DNA of 64,000 nucleotides from positions 1 through 64,000 of the forward strand of contig RECN01000100.1 in assembly GCA_007694005.1 (NCBI GenBank), read 5' to 3'. A program made the position numbers and the translations under genes. The DNA is from Spirochaetaceae bacterium (GTDB lineage Bacteria > Spirochaetota > Spirochaetia > DSM-27196 > SKKC01). Shown here piece by piece: positions 18,625 to 27,210 of the stretch (position 1 is the first letter of the stretch; every line of letters starts with the position of its first letter). A model generated the notes under the pieces. It ran no database searches, was not told the DNA's origin, and worked only from the letters and a program-made list of their open reading frames with translations.

Positions 18625-19397
18625 GCGCTACTACACGAGTATTCTTCCCGGGCTGCAGCCTGCCCTCGTACAATCCCGAGCTGGTCGAAAAGACCCTCGC
18701 CTTCCTGAAAGAGCGGCTTCCCGGCACAGGCTCCATTCTTAAATGCTGCGGAAAGCCAACGAAGGCACTCGGGCAGATGGATCTCTTTCAAGAGCGCTAT
18801 GCCGACGTACAGCAGGAAATAGACCGGCTTGAAGCCGATGAAATCATCGTCGCGTGCCAGAGCTGTTACCTGACCATGAAAGCCTGCAGCCCGAATCAGA
18901 AGGTCACGAGCCTGTGGACCCTCATGCCCGAGATCGGCCTCCCTGAAGGCATGACCGGCATAGGAGCCGACAGTGACATCACGTTTGCGCTGCACGACTC
19001 CTGCCCGACCCGCGACGAGAGCGATATACACGACGGAGTGCGGTGGATCATGCGCGAGCTCGGCTACGAGATCGAGGAACTCGGACACAGCCGGGGACTG
19101 ACCCGCTGTTGTGGCTTCGGGGGCATGGTACTCCCGGCAAACCCGGAACTCGCCCGCGAAATCATGGAACGGCGTGCTCAGGAAGCAAAAAGCGACTACA
19201 TGGTGACCTATTGCGCGGCCTGCCGCATGTCCATGGCCATAGGCGGCAAGAAAGCGCTGCACCTGCTCGACCTGGTCTTTGGTGGACCGTGGACGAGCGA
19301 AAGCACCTATCCGGAGGTCGGTGCGAACCCGATTCACGCGTGGGGAAACCGGTACAGGGCAAAGAAGTCCATCAAGAAGATTCTTACAACCGTTTAA
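18621..19397 (+). CDS. HdrB-like CCG-domain iron-sulfur protein
   Basis: 258 residues. Two CCG modules are visible: FPGCSLPSYNPEL...KCCGKPT (about 9-45) and HDSCPTRDE...RCCGFGGMVLPANPEL (about 130-175). These bind the noncubane [4Fe-4S] clusters that split disulfides in heterodisulfide reductase subunit B. A third cysteine set (YCAACRMS) follows. The ATG at 18621 overlaps the stop of the flavoprotein gene, with AAGGAG eight bases upstream, so the proteins are made together. The likely role is the catalytic subunit reducing a thiol-disulfide or sulfane sulfur with electrons from the flavoprotein. Confidence 0.85.
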   Translation: MSATTRVFFPGCSLPSYNPELVEKTLAFLKERLPGTGSILKCCGKPTKALGQMDLFQERYADVQQEIDRLEADEIIVACQSCYLTMKACSPNQKVTSLWTLMPEIGLPEGMTGIGADSDITFALHDSCPTRDESDIHDGVRWIMRELGYEIEELGHSRGLTRCCGFGGMVLPANPELAREIMERRAQEAKSDYMVTYCAACRMSMAIGGKKALHLLDLVFGGPWTSESTYPEVGANPIHAWGNRYRAKKSIKKILTTV

Positions 19398-19412
19398 ACA
19401 GGAGATAGCAGA

Positions 19413-21062
19413 ATGAAGAAACGAACCGCAGCACTCGCTGCAATGATAGGGGCGATCTGCGCCCTCGCAGCGTTCGCCACACCAGCGTCACTTCTGGTCT
19501 CGGCGACGGAGGCCGAGACCATGCTGGGTCAGAGCTCCGTGGTCTTTGTCGACGTAAGACCGGTGGATGCATTTGAAACGGCGCACATCCCCGGTGCCGT
19601 ACAGGTGTATCGGCCCGACCTTTCTGCCTCCGCCGGCAGCTACGAGTTTCCGGGTATGCGAATCTCGCGCGACGGCTTTTACGACCTGCTCGGTTCACTC
19701 GGTATCAGCGCAGATACGCTGATCATCGCCTATACCGACTCCGCCTACCACGACGCATTCCGCTTTGCGTGGCTCGCGAGACTCTACGGGCACGAGCAGG
19801 TGCGGGTCCTTGACGTACCGTTCGACGCCTGGGTCGAAGCACGCCTTCCGGTTGCAAGCGGACGAAGCGCTCCGTCTGCAATCGGGTACGAGGCGCCTGG
19901 GGCAGCTTCCGGGTCGATGCTGGCGTCCCGCGACGACGTTATCGCCGCGCAGCGGGACCCCAATACCATAGTGGTGGACACCAGAACGACCGCCGAGTTC
20001 TGGGGCGTCACCGTCTACGCCGGCGCTACACGCCGGGGACACATTCCCGGTGCGGTCCACCTGAACTACACCATGAACTTTGACGAGCACGGCGTGCTTG
20101 ACCGGGCAGCACTCAGGACACAGTTTGAGGCGGCAGGCATTACCCCTGACAGGAATATTATTGTGTACTGTCACGTCGGCGGCCGGGCCGCCATGACGAA
20201 TCTCATTCTCTCGGATGTGCTCGGCTACCCGAATGTCAGAAGCTACGACGGCAGCTGGGTGGAATGGAGCTACATGCGCGACGGTTCGGTTGTGTCCTAC
20301 TTCCTGTACCTGACCGGGGCCGTATTCTTTATCGCAATCGTTTCTATAGGCCTCGTGCACTGGAAGCGCATACGCAGCGGTAAAGACAGTGCTCTCGATA
20401 AGGTCGACGGAGCCATAGGCATAGCCTTCACCGTTTTTCTGATCTGGTACTTCAACCTCTTCAGCCTCGTCAGCATGGACCGCATCGGCGAACTGCAGGC
20501 ATGGATTGAGAGCTTCGGCTTTGCCGGGCCCATTGTGTTCATTATGTTGTTCGCACTCGGCACCCTGTTTTTTCTGCCGGGCACCCCCTTCGCCATCATA
20601 GCGGGCGTCGTGTTCGGGCCGCTTCTCGGATCGGTATATGCGTTAACGGGTGCGACCATAGGCGCATCCCTCGCCATGCTCGCTGGACGCTACGCGTTCA
20701 GGTCCTACGCCGAGAAACTGGTCGAGAAGAATCCGGGCCTTCGGAAGATTGATGATGGAGTGGTGAAGCACGGCTGGCGCATGCTCATGATCACGCGCTT
20801 TGTACCGGTCGTACCGTTCAACGTACAGAACTACGTCTACGGACTTACCAGGATTCCGTTCTGGACCTACGCCGTGTTGAGCATGGTCTTTATGTCTCCC
20901 GGCACGGCTGCCTACGTGTTCATCGCGGGTGCAGCAGTCTCGGGCGCAAACATAGGCACAATCATGACCTACTTCGCGATCGCCGCAGTACTGCTCGTCG
21001 GACTCTCGCTGCTCCCCGGACTGCTGAAAAAGAAATCCGGAGCGGCGGACATTCTCGGGTGA
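19413..21062 (+). CDS. Exported tandem rhodanese fused to a TVP38/DedA-like membrane domain
   Basis: 549 residues in one frame. A signal sequence (about 1-25) is followed by two rhodanese domains (about 30-145 and 165-285), then five to six membrane segments forming a TVP38/TMEM64 (SNARE-associated) domain (about 290-540, core FFLPGTPFAIIAGVVFGPLLG, given in part: FLPGTPFAIIAGVVFG). The second rhodanese keeps the catalytic loop with Cys253 (YCHVGGR). In the first, the cysteine position is Thr108 (YTDSAYHD), so it should be structural. Start ATG with CAGGAG eight bases before. It lies 15 bp behind the HdrB-like gene. Sulfur transfer outside the membrane linked to a membrane channel or scramblase-like domain is the inferred role. 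Confidence 0.85.
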   Translation: MKKRTAALAAMIGAICALAAFATPASLLVSATEAETMLGQSSVVFVDVRPVDAFETAHIPGAVQVYRPDLSASAGSYEFPGMRISRDGFYDLLGSLGISADTLIIAYTDSAYHDAFRFAWLARLYGHEQVRVLDVPFDAWVEARLPVASGRSAPSAIGYEAPGAASGSMLASRDDVIAAQRDPNTIVVDTRTTAEFWGVTVYAGATRRGHIPGAVHLNYTMNFDEHGVLDRAALRTQFEAAGITPDRNIIVYCHVGGRAAMTNLILSDVLGYPNVRSYDGSWVEWSYMRDGSVVSYFLYLTGAVFFIAIVSIGLVHWKRIRSGKDSALDKVDGAIGIAFTVFLIWYFNLFSLVSMDRIGELQAWIESFGFAGPIVFIMLFALGTLFFLPGTPFAIIAGVVFGPLLGSVYALTGATIGASLAMLAGRYAFRSYAEKLVEKNPGLRKIDDGVVKHGWRMLMITRFVPVVPFNVQNYVYGLTRIPFWTYAVLSMVFMSPGTAAYVFIAGAAVSGANIGTIMTYFAIAAVLLVGLSLLPGLLKKKSGAADILG

Positions 21063-21191
21063 AGCAGCAGAACATGTGACACGGTGTCGATGCCACGTTC
21101 ATAAAGATTTTTTCCGGATTTTCGGTTTCCGACACCAATTCTGAGTCTTGTTTTTGTGTCTTTTTAGGTTTATAAGTGATCTTAGTTACTT

Positions 21192-21197
21192 TATAAT
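21192..21197 (+). promoter_or_regulatory. -10 box of the exported sulfurtransferase
   Basis: TATAAT consensus 28 bp before the ATG at 21226, in an AT-rich stretch that stands out from the surroundings. No good -35 is visible 16-18 bases upstream. It suggests this gene also has its own promoter besides any read-through from the fusion gene. Confidence 0.5.
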
Positions 21198-21225
21198 TGT
21201 AGACGTCACAAAGGAGGATAGCCTT

Positions 21226-22143
21226 ATGACAAAGAAAGCAATCGTGCTTGTTCTGATTATTGCTCTTGCATTCCTTGGGATGCAGGCATTCGCCCAGACA
21301 GCTGTTCCGGTTTCCCAGCGTGGGTACGCCAATCCGAACAGCCTCATCAGTGCCGAAGCACTTGAACACATAATCGACCGCGACAACGTGAAAGTTGTCG
21401 ACTTTCGCCCGCTTACCGGTTTCGCCACCGGTCACATACCCGGTGCAATCCGCATTGACCGGAACGACGTCGCCGACTCCACCGCAGCATTCAACCTCAT
21501 GGCAGCGAGTCCCGAACAGGTTGCCGAGGTGCTTGCGAGCAACGGCATACGCCCGAGCGACACGGTTGTCGTCTACTGCGATAACGGGATGTGGGCGTCG
21601 CGTATCTGGTGGCTGCTTTCCATGTACGGTCATGAAGATGTCCGCATTCTCGATGGCGGTCTGAACCGCTGGAAAGACCTTGGTATGAATACCCGCATTA
21701 TCGGCCGCAGAAGCGGCACAGCCGAGTATCATTTCGCGAATCCCGGAACAGCGACGCTTGCAACCATAGCCGACGTTCAGGCAGCGGTGAACGACTCCAC
21801 CGTTGTCCTGGATACCCGGAGCCTCGCTGAGTTTGTCGGTGAGACCCCCGGTGGCGGCGCTGGTCAGGGCGGTCGAATCCCCGGCGCGGTGCGTGTTGAA
21901 TGGAATCAGGCGCTCAACGCCGACGGCACCTTCAAGACAGCTGCAGAGCTGCAATCGCTCTACGCTTCCGCAGGAATCACTGGTGATGCGCCGGTGATCG
22001 CCTACTGCCTCGGTGGCGTCCGAGCGGCACACAGCATGTTCGTTCTCGAGCAACTGCTTGGATTCGAGAACATATACAACTATGACGGATCGTGGCTCGA
22101 GTGGAGCAATACAGCCGGTCTGCCAATCGCAACCGGGAACTGA
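21226..22143 (+). CDS. Exported thiosulfate/3-mercaptopyruvate sulfurtransferase
   Basis: 305-residue two-domain rhodanese with a Sec signal peptide (about 1-23, ending MQAFA). Both domains carry an active-site cysteine: Cys118 in VVYCDNGMWAS and Cys261 in IAYCLGGVRAA. Having a cysteine in the N-terminal domain as well is uncommon, since usually only the C-terminal one is catalytic. Start ATG at 21226, eight bases after AAGGAGG. It follows the rhodanese-TVP38 fusion by about 160 bp and is closed by a strong terminator. It should move sulfane sulfur in the periplasm and probably works with the fusion protein. Confidence 0.9.
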   Translation: MTKKAIVLVLIIALAFLGMQAFAQTAVPVSQRGYANPNSLISAEALEHIIDRDNVKVVDFRPLTGFATGHIPGAIRIDRNDVADSTAAFNLMAASPEQVAEVLASNGIRPSDTVVVYCDNGMWASRIWWLLSMYGHEDVRILDGGLNRWKDLGMNTRIIGRRSGTAEYHFANPGTATLATIADVQAAVNDSTVVLDTRSLAEFVGETPGGGAGQGGRIPGAVRVEWNQALNADGTFKTAAELQSLYASAGITGDAPVIAYCLGGVRAAHSMFVLEQLLGFENIYNYDGSWLEWSNTAGLPIATGN

Positions 22144-22150
22144 TTCAACA

Positions 22151-22175
22151 GCCGCCACTCCGTGGCGGCTTTTTT
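22151..22175 (+). terminator. Intrinsic terminator after the sulfurtransferase
   Basis: GCCGCCAC, three-base loop, GTGGCGGC, then six T residues. Perfect 8-bp GC-rich stem eight bases after the stop codon. It closes the 16.8-22.1 kb unit. Confidence 0.92.
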
Positions 22176-22207
22176 GTGCTCTTCCGGTAAACACGCCATA
22201 ATAGCGC

Positions 22208-23251
22208 ATGCTTCTGTATCGCGACCCCCTGTTTCACCTGCACCGGCAGGCACCCGGTCACCCTGAGCGCCCGGAACGCCTCGAAGCCATAGACCGCATG
22301 CTCGCCGACGCTCCTCTCGCGTGCGAACTGCGCCCCGGCGAGTGCCGTGACGCAACCTTTGACGAAATCGCCCGCGTGCACTCGCGCGAGTACATACGCA
22401 TGGTGGCTGCAAGCGGAGGCGTTCCGCATACGCAGTTCGACGGAGACACTTCGGCGAACGGGCACAGCTATGCCGCTGCGTGCCGTGCGGCGGGTAGCGC
22501 GATCGCGGCGGTAGACGCGGTCCTCGAAGGCCCGGATCGCAGAGCCTTCGTGCTCTCACGACCGCCGGGGCACCACGCAGAGGCGACGCACGCCGCCGGC
22601 TTCTGTTTCTTCAATACCGCGGCGATCGCAGCCGAACACGCCCTCGCGAGCGGTCTCAGCCGCGTCTGCATACTTGACTGGGATGTGCACCACGGAAACG
22701 GCAGCATGCATTCGTTTTACGACCGGAACGACGTGCTGTACGCGAGCGTGCACGAGTACCCGCATTATCCGGGTACCGGGCGACTCGGCGATATCGGCCG
22801 TGGCTCGGGCGAAGGTTATACCGTCACCGCGCCGCTACCTGCCGGATGTGGCGACGCCGAGTACCTGCACGTCATGACACAGCTTATCTATCCGATCGCA
22901 CGGGCCTTTGCTCCGGAACTCGTCCTTGTCAGTGCCGGCTACGACGGGCACCGGAGGGACCCGCTCGCGTCCATGCGTCTGTCGAGCCAGGTCTACGGCC
23001 TCTTTACGACCCTCGACTGCATGTTCGCCGACACCTGTACAGACGGTCGACTCGTCTACCTTCTTGAGGGCGGCTACGACACAGACGCACTCGCCGAAGG
23101 AGTCAGGGAATCCATGACCGTGTTATGTGGTGGCCGGGCAGCAGAGGTTCCCGACACGAGTCCGCACGCCGAGGTCGTGAGCCTGACCGACCGCCTCCTC
23201 GAACAGTACCAGCCTTACTGGCCGGCGGCGGAGGCTTTCAGCCTGACCTGA
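22208..23251 (+). CDS. Histone-deacetylase-family amidohydrolase (AcuC/HDAC-like)
   Basis: 347-residue zinc hydrolase of the bacterial HDAC/acetoin utilisation/acetylpolyamine amidohydrolase family. N-terminal HPERPERLEAI, active-site RPPGHHAE (tandem His), GFCFFNTAAIAA, zinc ligands in LDWDVHHGNG (Asp, His), SAGYDGHRRDP (Asp) and LLEGGYD are all present, so it should be active. The true substrate (acetyl-lysine, acetylpolyamine) is open. The start ATG is five bases after CATAAT with no ribosome site (leaderless pattern). Its 3' end overlaps the phosphoribosyltransferase gene by 37 bp, tail to tail. Confidence 0.92.
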   Translation: MLLYRDPLFHLHRQAPGHPERPERLEAIDRMLADAPLACELRPGECRDATFDEIARVHSREYIRMVAASGGVPHTQFDGDTSANGHSYAAACRAAGSAIAAVDAVLEGPDRRAFVLSRPPGHHAEATHAAGFCFFNTAAIAAEHALASGLSRVCILDWDVHHGNGSMHSFYDRNDVLYASVHEYPHYPGTGRLGDIGRGSGEGYTVTAPLPAGCGDAEYLHVMTQLIYPIARAFAPELVLVSAGYDGHRRDPLASMRLSSQVYGLFTTLDCMFADTCTDGRLVYLLEGGYDTDALAEGVRESMTVLCGGRAAEVPDTSPHAEVVSLTDRLLEQYQPYWPAAEAFSLT

Positions 23252-23748
23252 CCGTCGTGCTCCTGTATGTCGTGCGCGTCCCAGGGATAGCGGACCCACA
23301 CATCGGGTATGTCCTCCCCTGCCCAGTACGCGGCAACCTCCGAGGGGATTGCACCGCGTTTTTCCTTCTGCTTGTTGTGCAGCACCGCGACACCGAGTGA
23401 GTCAGGCCTGTGCGCAAGGAGTTCGCGTATGCAGTACTCGAGCGTCGTGCGACTGTCATCGACCTCATCCACCAGAAGAACTCTGCGGCCTTCGAGTTTC
23501 TGCTCGACTTCGTCTATCCACTGAATCTTGCGCGGACTCGGGAGCGTTGAGTGGTCGGGAAGATACAGCGCGATGCCGACGGTGTAGATCGGCACTTCAA
23601 GGAAGGTCTTCATGATACGGGCGGGAATGAACCCTCCGCTACCTATGGCGACAATGACCTCAGGATCGAAACCTGAGTCACGGACGCGCAGAGCGAGATC
23701 TTTCAGCGTCGAGTGAATTTCGTTATAGGAAAAAGGAAGCACCTGCAT
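23215..23748 (-). CDS. Purine phosphoribosyltransferase (xanthine/hypoxanthine type)
   Basis: 177-residue type I PRTase that attaches ribose-5-phosphate from PRPP to a base. The PRPP loop RRVLLVDEVDDSRTT (about 89-103) has the paired acidic residues, and VIVAIGSGGFIPARIM is the conserved N-terminal strand. The C-terminal WVRYPWDAHD resembles archaeal and bacterial xanthine PRTases. Single gene, convergent with the HDAC-like gene. Salvage of xanthine or hypoxanthine is likely; the base cannot be set from motifs alone. Confidence 0.85.
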   Translation of the reverse strand: MQVLPFSYNEIHSTLKDLALRVRDSGFDPEVIVAIGSGGFIPARIMKTFLEVPIYTVGIALYLPDHSTLPSPRKIQWIDEVEQKLEGRRVLLVDEVDDSRTTLEYCIRELLAHRPDSLGVAVLHNKQKEKRGAIPSEVAAYWAGEDIPDVWVRYPWDAHDIQEHDGQVRLKASAAGQ

Positions 23749-23783
23749 GCCCCGCAGTATGCCCGAAGCAGTACATTCCTGTC

Positions 23784-25064
23784 ATGGAACGAACGGAAAC
23801 CGATCGCGTCTATGACATCACAGTTGTTGGAGCCACAGGCTTTGCCGGCAGTCTTGTTGCCGAGTATCTCTTCGAACGTCTCGAGGCCAGTCAGTTCACG
23901 CTCGCGCTTGCCGGTCGGAGCATGGACCGGCTTGAATCGCTGCGCGACCGCCTGACGGCCTCTGACCCGGATTCAGCAACGCCGCCGGCACCACAGCTCG
24001 TGCACGTCAACCTGCTCGATCAGAACTCGGTAGACGCCCTTGTCCACAAGACCCGCGTTGTGGTGGCGACAGCCGGGCCCTACAGTCGCTACGGGAGTCT
24101 GCTTGTCGCCTCCTGCGCGACGTACGGGACGCACTATGTGGATCTTTCAGGCGAAACACCCTGGATGCAGCGAATGATACGGCAGCACGACCAGCAGGCC
24201 CGGGCGAACGGCGCGTGCATCGTACACGCCTGCGGCTACGACTCCATCCCTAGTGACCTCGGTGTCCTGTTCCTGCGGGATGTCATGGCATCCGACGACC
24301 GTGGTGAACCCGAAGCAATACGCTTCGTCCCGGGCCGGACTGAAGGCGGCTTCAGCGGCGGAACGGTGGCGAGCATGCTGTCGATGTTCGCTGACGCCCG
24401 GAAAGACGCCGGTACCCGCGAGGCGCTCCGAGACCCGGACAGTCTTACGCCGGACCAGCATTCGTCGCAGAGGAGTCGCCGGCGACGCTACGACCCGTGG
24501 CTCCGCGAATGGACCGTTCCGTTTGTCATGGAAGCGGTGAACTCGCGTATCGTCCGTCGGACCAACGCGCTCACCGGGTATCCTCTCGGGACCGACCCGG
24601 ACTACCGCGAAGTCATCCGCTTCGGGCGTGGGATCGCTGCCTGCATCAAATCGTATGCGGCATCCTTCGGCATGGGGCTGTTTCTGCTGCTGCTGCTCTT
24701 CCCGCCGACACGATTTCTGCTTTCACGCTTTATCCTGCCCAAGCCGGGGGAAGGGCCGAAGGTCGCCCGTGAAGGTGGCGGCAGTTTTCTCGTGCGCCTG
24801 ATCGGATACAGCAGCAGCCACGGTTCCTCAGCACCCGGCGCTGCCCCGGCACGGACGATAGGCTCCACCACGATCACCGTGTCAGCAGACCGCGACCCTG
24901 GCTACGGCGCCACAGCGATCATGGTCGCGGAGACGGCAATGCTGCTGTGCGGACAGGCGGAGACCAACAGCGTGAGCGCAGGGTTTCAGACTCCTGCCAC
25001 CGCGTTCGGTCTGCCGCTTGTTGAGCGCCTGACATCAGCCGGGGTAAAATTCGTTCGAGGATAG
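23784..25064 (+). CDS. Saccharopine-dehydrogenase-like oxidoreductase (trans-acting enoyl reductase type)
   Basis: 426 residues. N-terminal Rossmann domain (ITVVGATGFAGSLVAEYL, LALAGRSMDRL) followed by YVDLSGETPWMQRMI and CGYDSIPSDLG, the hallmarks of the SCCPDH/mycobacterial trans-acting enoyl reductase group. A hydrophobic stretch (FGMGLFLLLLLFPPTRFLL, about 295-313) may attach it to the membrane, as in the eukaryotic lipid-droplet homologue. Lipid modification is the probable role; amino-acid metabolism is unlikely. ATG six bases after TACATT, no ribosome site. Four bases ahead of the SRAP gene. Confidence 0.82.
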   Translation: MERTETDRVYDITVVGATGFAGSLVAEYLFERLEASQFTLALAGRSMDRLESLRDRLTASDPDSATPPAPQLVHVNLLDQNSVDALVHKTRVVVATAGPYSRYGSLLVASCATYGTHYVDLSGETPWMQRMIRQHDQQARANGACIVHACGYDSIPSDLGVLFLRDVMASDDRGEPEAIRFVPGRTEGGFSGGTVASMLSMFADARKDAGTREALRDPDSLTPDQHSSQRSRRRRYDPWLREWTVPFVMEAVNSRIVRRTNALTGYPLGTDPDYREVIRFGRGIAACIKSYAASFGMGLFLLLLLFPPTRFLLSRFILPKPGEGPKVAREGGGSFLVRLIGYSSSHGSSAPGAAPARTIGSTTITVSADRDPGYGATAIMVAETAMLLCGQAETNSVSAGFQTPATAFGLPLVERLTSAGVKFVRG

Positions 25065-25068
25065 GAGC

Positions 25069-25725
25069 ATGTGCTACAACGCAGGAGTTGAACGATTGAA
25101 ACCGCTGACGTCTTTGTTTCCCCCGTCTGTCGCCATTCCCGCCCGCGACGAGGTCAACGCAATGGCCCGCCCCGTGGTGCCGGTCCGCAGCATGGACGGC
25201 GAGTGGCAGGCGATGCACTGGCTCCTGATTCCGCCCTGGGTCGCTGACAGTAAGGAGTTCCGCACGCTCAAGATATGGCTCGCGAACGCCCGCATCGAAG
25301 AACTGGAAGACAAAAAACTCTACCGTCCGCTCGTCGGCGACCGCCGATGCATCGTTCGATTCTCATGGTTTTTCGAGTGGCGGCACGAGCATGGCCGCAA
25401 GCTTAAGCACCGGGTGTTTCTACCGGATGATACCCCGCTTCTGCTGCCGGGACTCTGCCACCGCACCGAGGTCGACGGGCAGCCCTACGACTCCTTCACC
25501 GTCTGCACCATGGAGGCGCGGGGCATTATGCGCTACGTGCACAACTCGACCCTGAGGCAGCCGGTCGTGGTCAACGAGGCCGGGGCTGCCGCGTGGCTTG
25601 ACCGCACCGCATCCCTGGACGAGGCCCGCGAGGCGGTTCTCTCACAGGAGCTCTCAGGTGAGTTCCGGACAGATCCTCCAGCGAGGAGCAACGCCGGAGA
25701 ACCGGAACAGCCCGGCCTTTTCTAG
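25069..25725 (+). CDS. SRAP (YedK/HMCES-like) abasic-site DNA-protein crosslink protein
   Basis: 218 residues. SRAP proteins use Cys2 to cross-link to abasic sites in single-stranded DNA. Cys2 (MCYN), the Asn of WLANARIEE, the Glu of WFFEW and the His of YVHNSTLRQP match the known active-site positions. The common MCGR start reads MCYN and the RMP motif reads RQP, so it is a divergent member. The last residues, EQPGLF, resemble the bacterial sliding-clamp-binding pentapeptide. It is four bases behind the saccharopine-dehydrogenase-like gene. Not coupled to any visible SOS box. Confidence 0.85.
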   Translation: MCYNAGVERLKPLTSLFPPSVAIPARDEVNAMARPVVPVRSMDGEWQAMHWLLIPPWVADSKEFRTLKIWLANARIEELEDKKLYRPLVGDRRCIVRFSWFFEWRHEHGRKLKHRVFLPDDTPLLLPGLCHRTEVDGQPYDSFTVCTMEARGIMRYVHNSTLRQPVVVNEAGAAAWLDRTASLDEAREAVLSQELSGEFRTDPPARSNAGEPEQPGLF

Positions 25726-25806
25726 AAAGATTTCGCATAAATATGCATGGCGCGTCGGTTTTTTCTCTTGCAGGTTTTGAGCCGCTGCGGTCATTCTTTT
25801 GCAGTC

Positions 25807-27195
25807 ATGAAAACACGAGTACCTCACGTATACGCCCTTCTGTTTTTCGTCATCATCGGAGCCGCGATTCTTACCTACATTGTTCCGGCTGGCGAGTACG
25901 ACCGATTTGTCGATGAAGCGACCGGGAGGACACTGGTCGACCCTGATTCCTTTACCTTCGTCGAATCACAGCCGGTCGGGCTCATGGCGATATTCGAGTC
26001 GGTTCAGCGCGGCATGATCGCAGCAGGCAACATCGTCTTTTTCATTTTCATTATTGGTGGAGCCTTCGGCATAATCGCCGCGACCGGAGCGATCGATGCC
26101 GGCCTTGGACTTGCGGTGCGAAAGCTTGCGAACTTCGATACGCTGCTTCTGATCGCGATCGTTGTCCTGTTCTCGATAGGCGGAGCAACCTTTGGTATGG
26201 CCGAGGAGACACTCGTCTTTATTCCGATCGGGGTTATGCTTGCAAAGCAACTCGGCTATGACGCCATGGTCGGGCTTGCCATTGTTACCCTCGGAGCACG
26301 CGTTGGATTCGGCGCCGGAGTACTGAATCCTTTCAACGTTGGTGTCGCACAGGAAATCTCGGAACTACCGCTGTTTTCCGGACTTGAGTTCCGTCTGATC
26401 TGGTATGTAATCTTCCTTGCCGTCACCATTGCGTTCATTCTCCGCTATGCCAGAAAGATAAAGGCGAATCCGGAGCTCAGTGTACTTTCCGACTGGCAGG
26501 ATGATGACGCGAGCACCGATACAGCTGACCCTGTCATTCCCGCCTTCACTCGGACCCACGGTCTGGTTCTCCTGACGATCGCTCTCGGTTTCGGTATCGT
26601 CATCTACGGGGTATTTTCGCTTGGATGGTATATCACCGAACTCGCAGGAATGTTTCTTGCGATGGGTATCGTCGCAGGCGTCGTCGGTCGCCTCGGCGTG
26701 AACGGAACAGCGAAGAGCTTTGTCGTTGGCGCCCGGGAACTCACCTTTGGCGCGCTCATCGTCGGTCTTGCGCGAGGCATACTCGTAGTCCTCGAACAGG
26801 GACTCATTATCGATACGATAATCTATGCCGGTGGCACCTGGCTCAGCGGAATGCCGGCAGTTCTTGCTGCGAACGGAATGCTTGTGTTCCAGACGCTCCT
26901 GAACGTACTGATCCCATCCGGCAGCGGTCAGGCTGCTGCTACCATGCCTATAATGGCCCCGATCTCCGATCTGGCAGGCATCACCCGTCAGACTGCCGTC
27001 CTTGCCTTTCACTACGGCGACACCATCACGAATCTGATATCGCCGACCGTCGGCACGCTCATGGCGAGTCTTGCAATCGCGAAAGTCCCCTTTGCCCGCT
27101 ATGCAAAGTGGGTTTTTCCGCTGGTTCTGATCTGGCTTGTCGTCGGTATGGCCGCGGTAACTACCGCGGTCATGATCGGGTATGGGCCGTTCTAG
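25807..27195 (+). CDS. YfcC/DcuC-family membrane transporter
   Basis: 462-residue integral membrane protein of the C4-dicarboxylate-carrier-like YfcC group, with 11-13 membrane segments. The N-terminus VPHVYALLFFVIIGAAILTYIVPAG (in part: ILTYIVPAGEYDRF) and the later GATFGMAEE and IPSGSGQAA motifs are characteristic. Members handle carboxylates or amino acids; the substrate is not predictable here. The start at 25807 matches where family proteins begin; an earlier ATG at 25747 adds an unrelated tail. No ribosome site is visible at either. Convergent with the aldo/keto reductase. Confidence 0.87.
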   Translation: MKTRVPHVYALLFFVIIGAAILTYIVPAGEYDRFVDEATGRTLVDPDSFTFVESQPVGLMAIFESVQRGMIAAGNIVFFIFIIGGAFGIIAATGAIDAGLGLAVRKLANFDTLLLIAIVVLFSIGGATFGMAEETLVFIPIGVMLAKQLGYDAMVGLAIVTLGARVGFGAGVLNPFNVGVAQEISELPLFSGLEFRLIWYVIFLAVTIAFILRYARKIKANPELSVLSDWQDDDASTDTADPVIPAFTRTHGLVLLTIALGFGIVIYGVFSLGWYITELAGMFLAMGIVAGVVGRLGVNGTAKSFVVGARELTFGALIVGLARGILVVLEQGLIIDTIIYAGGTWLSGMPAVLAANGMLVFQTLLNVLIPSGSGQAAATMPIMAPISDLAGITRQTAVLAFHYGDTITNLISPTVGTLMASLAIAKVPFARYAKWVFPLVLIWLVVGMAAVTTAVMIGYGPF

Positions 27196-27210
27196 AACAT
27201 TCGTGCGCCG

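Noticed and set aside
21063-21191. Terminator or riboswitch between the rhodanese fusion and the sulfurtransferase
   Set aside because: Only a 5-bp GACAC/GTGTC hairpin and scattered T-rich stretches; no stable structure or known riboswitch pattern seen.
20962-22209. Long open frame (about 415 codons) on the minus strand across the exported sulfurtransferase
   Set aside because: It is antisense to a gene with signal peptide, ribosome site and two catalytic motifs; its protein is low-quality (Cys/His/Arg-rich) and has no start signal.
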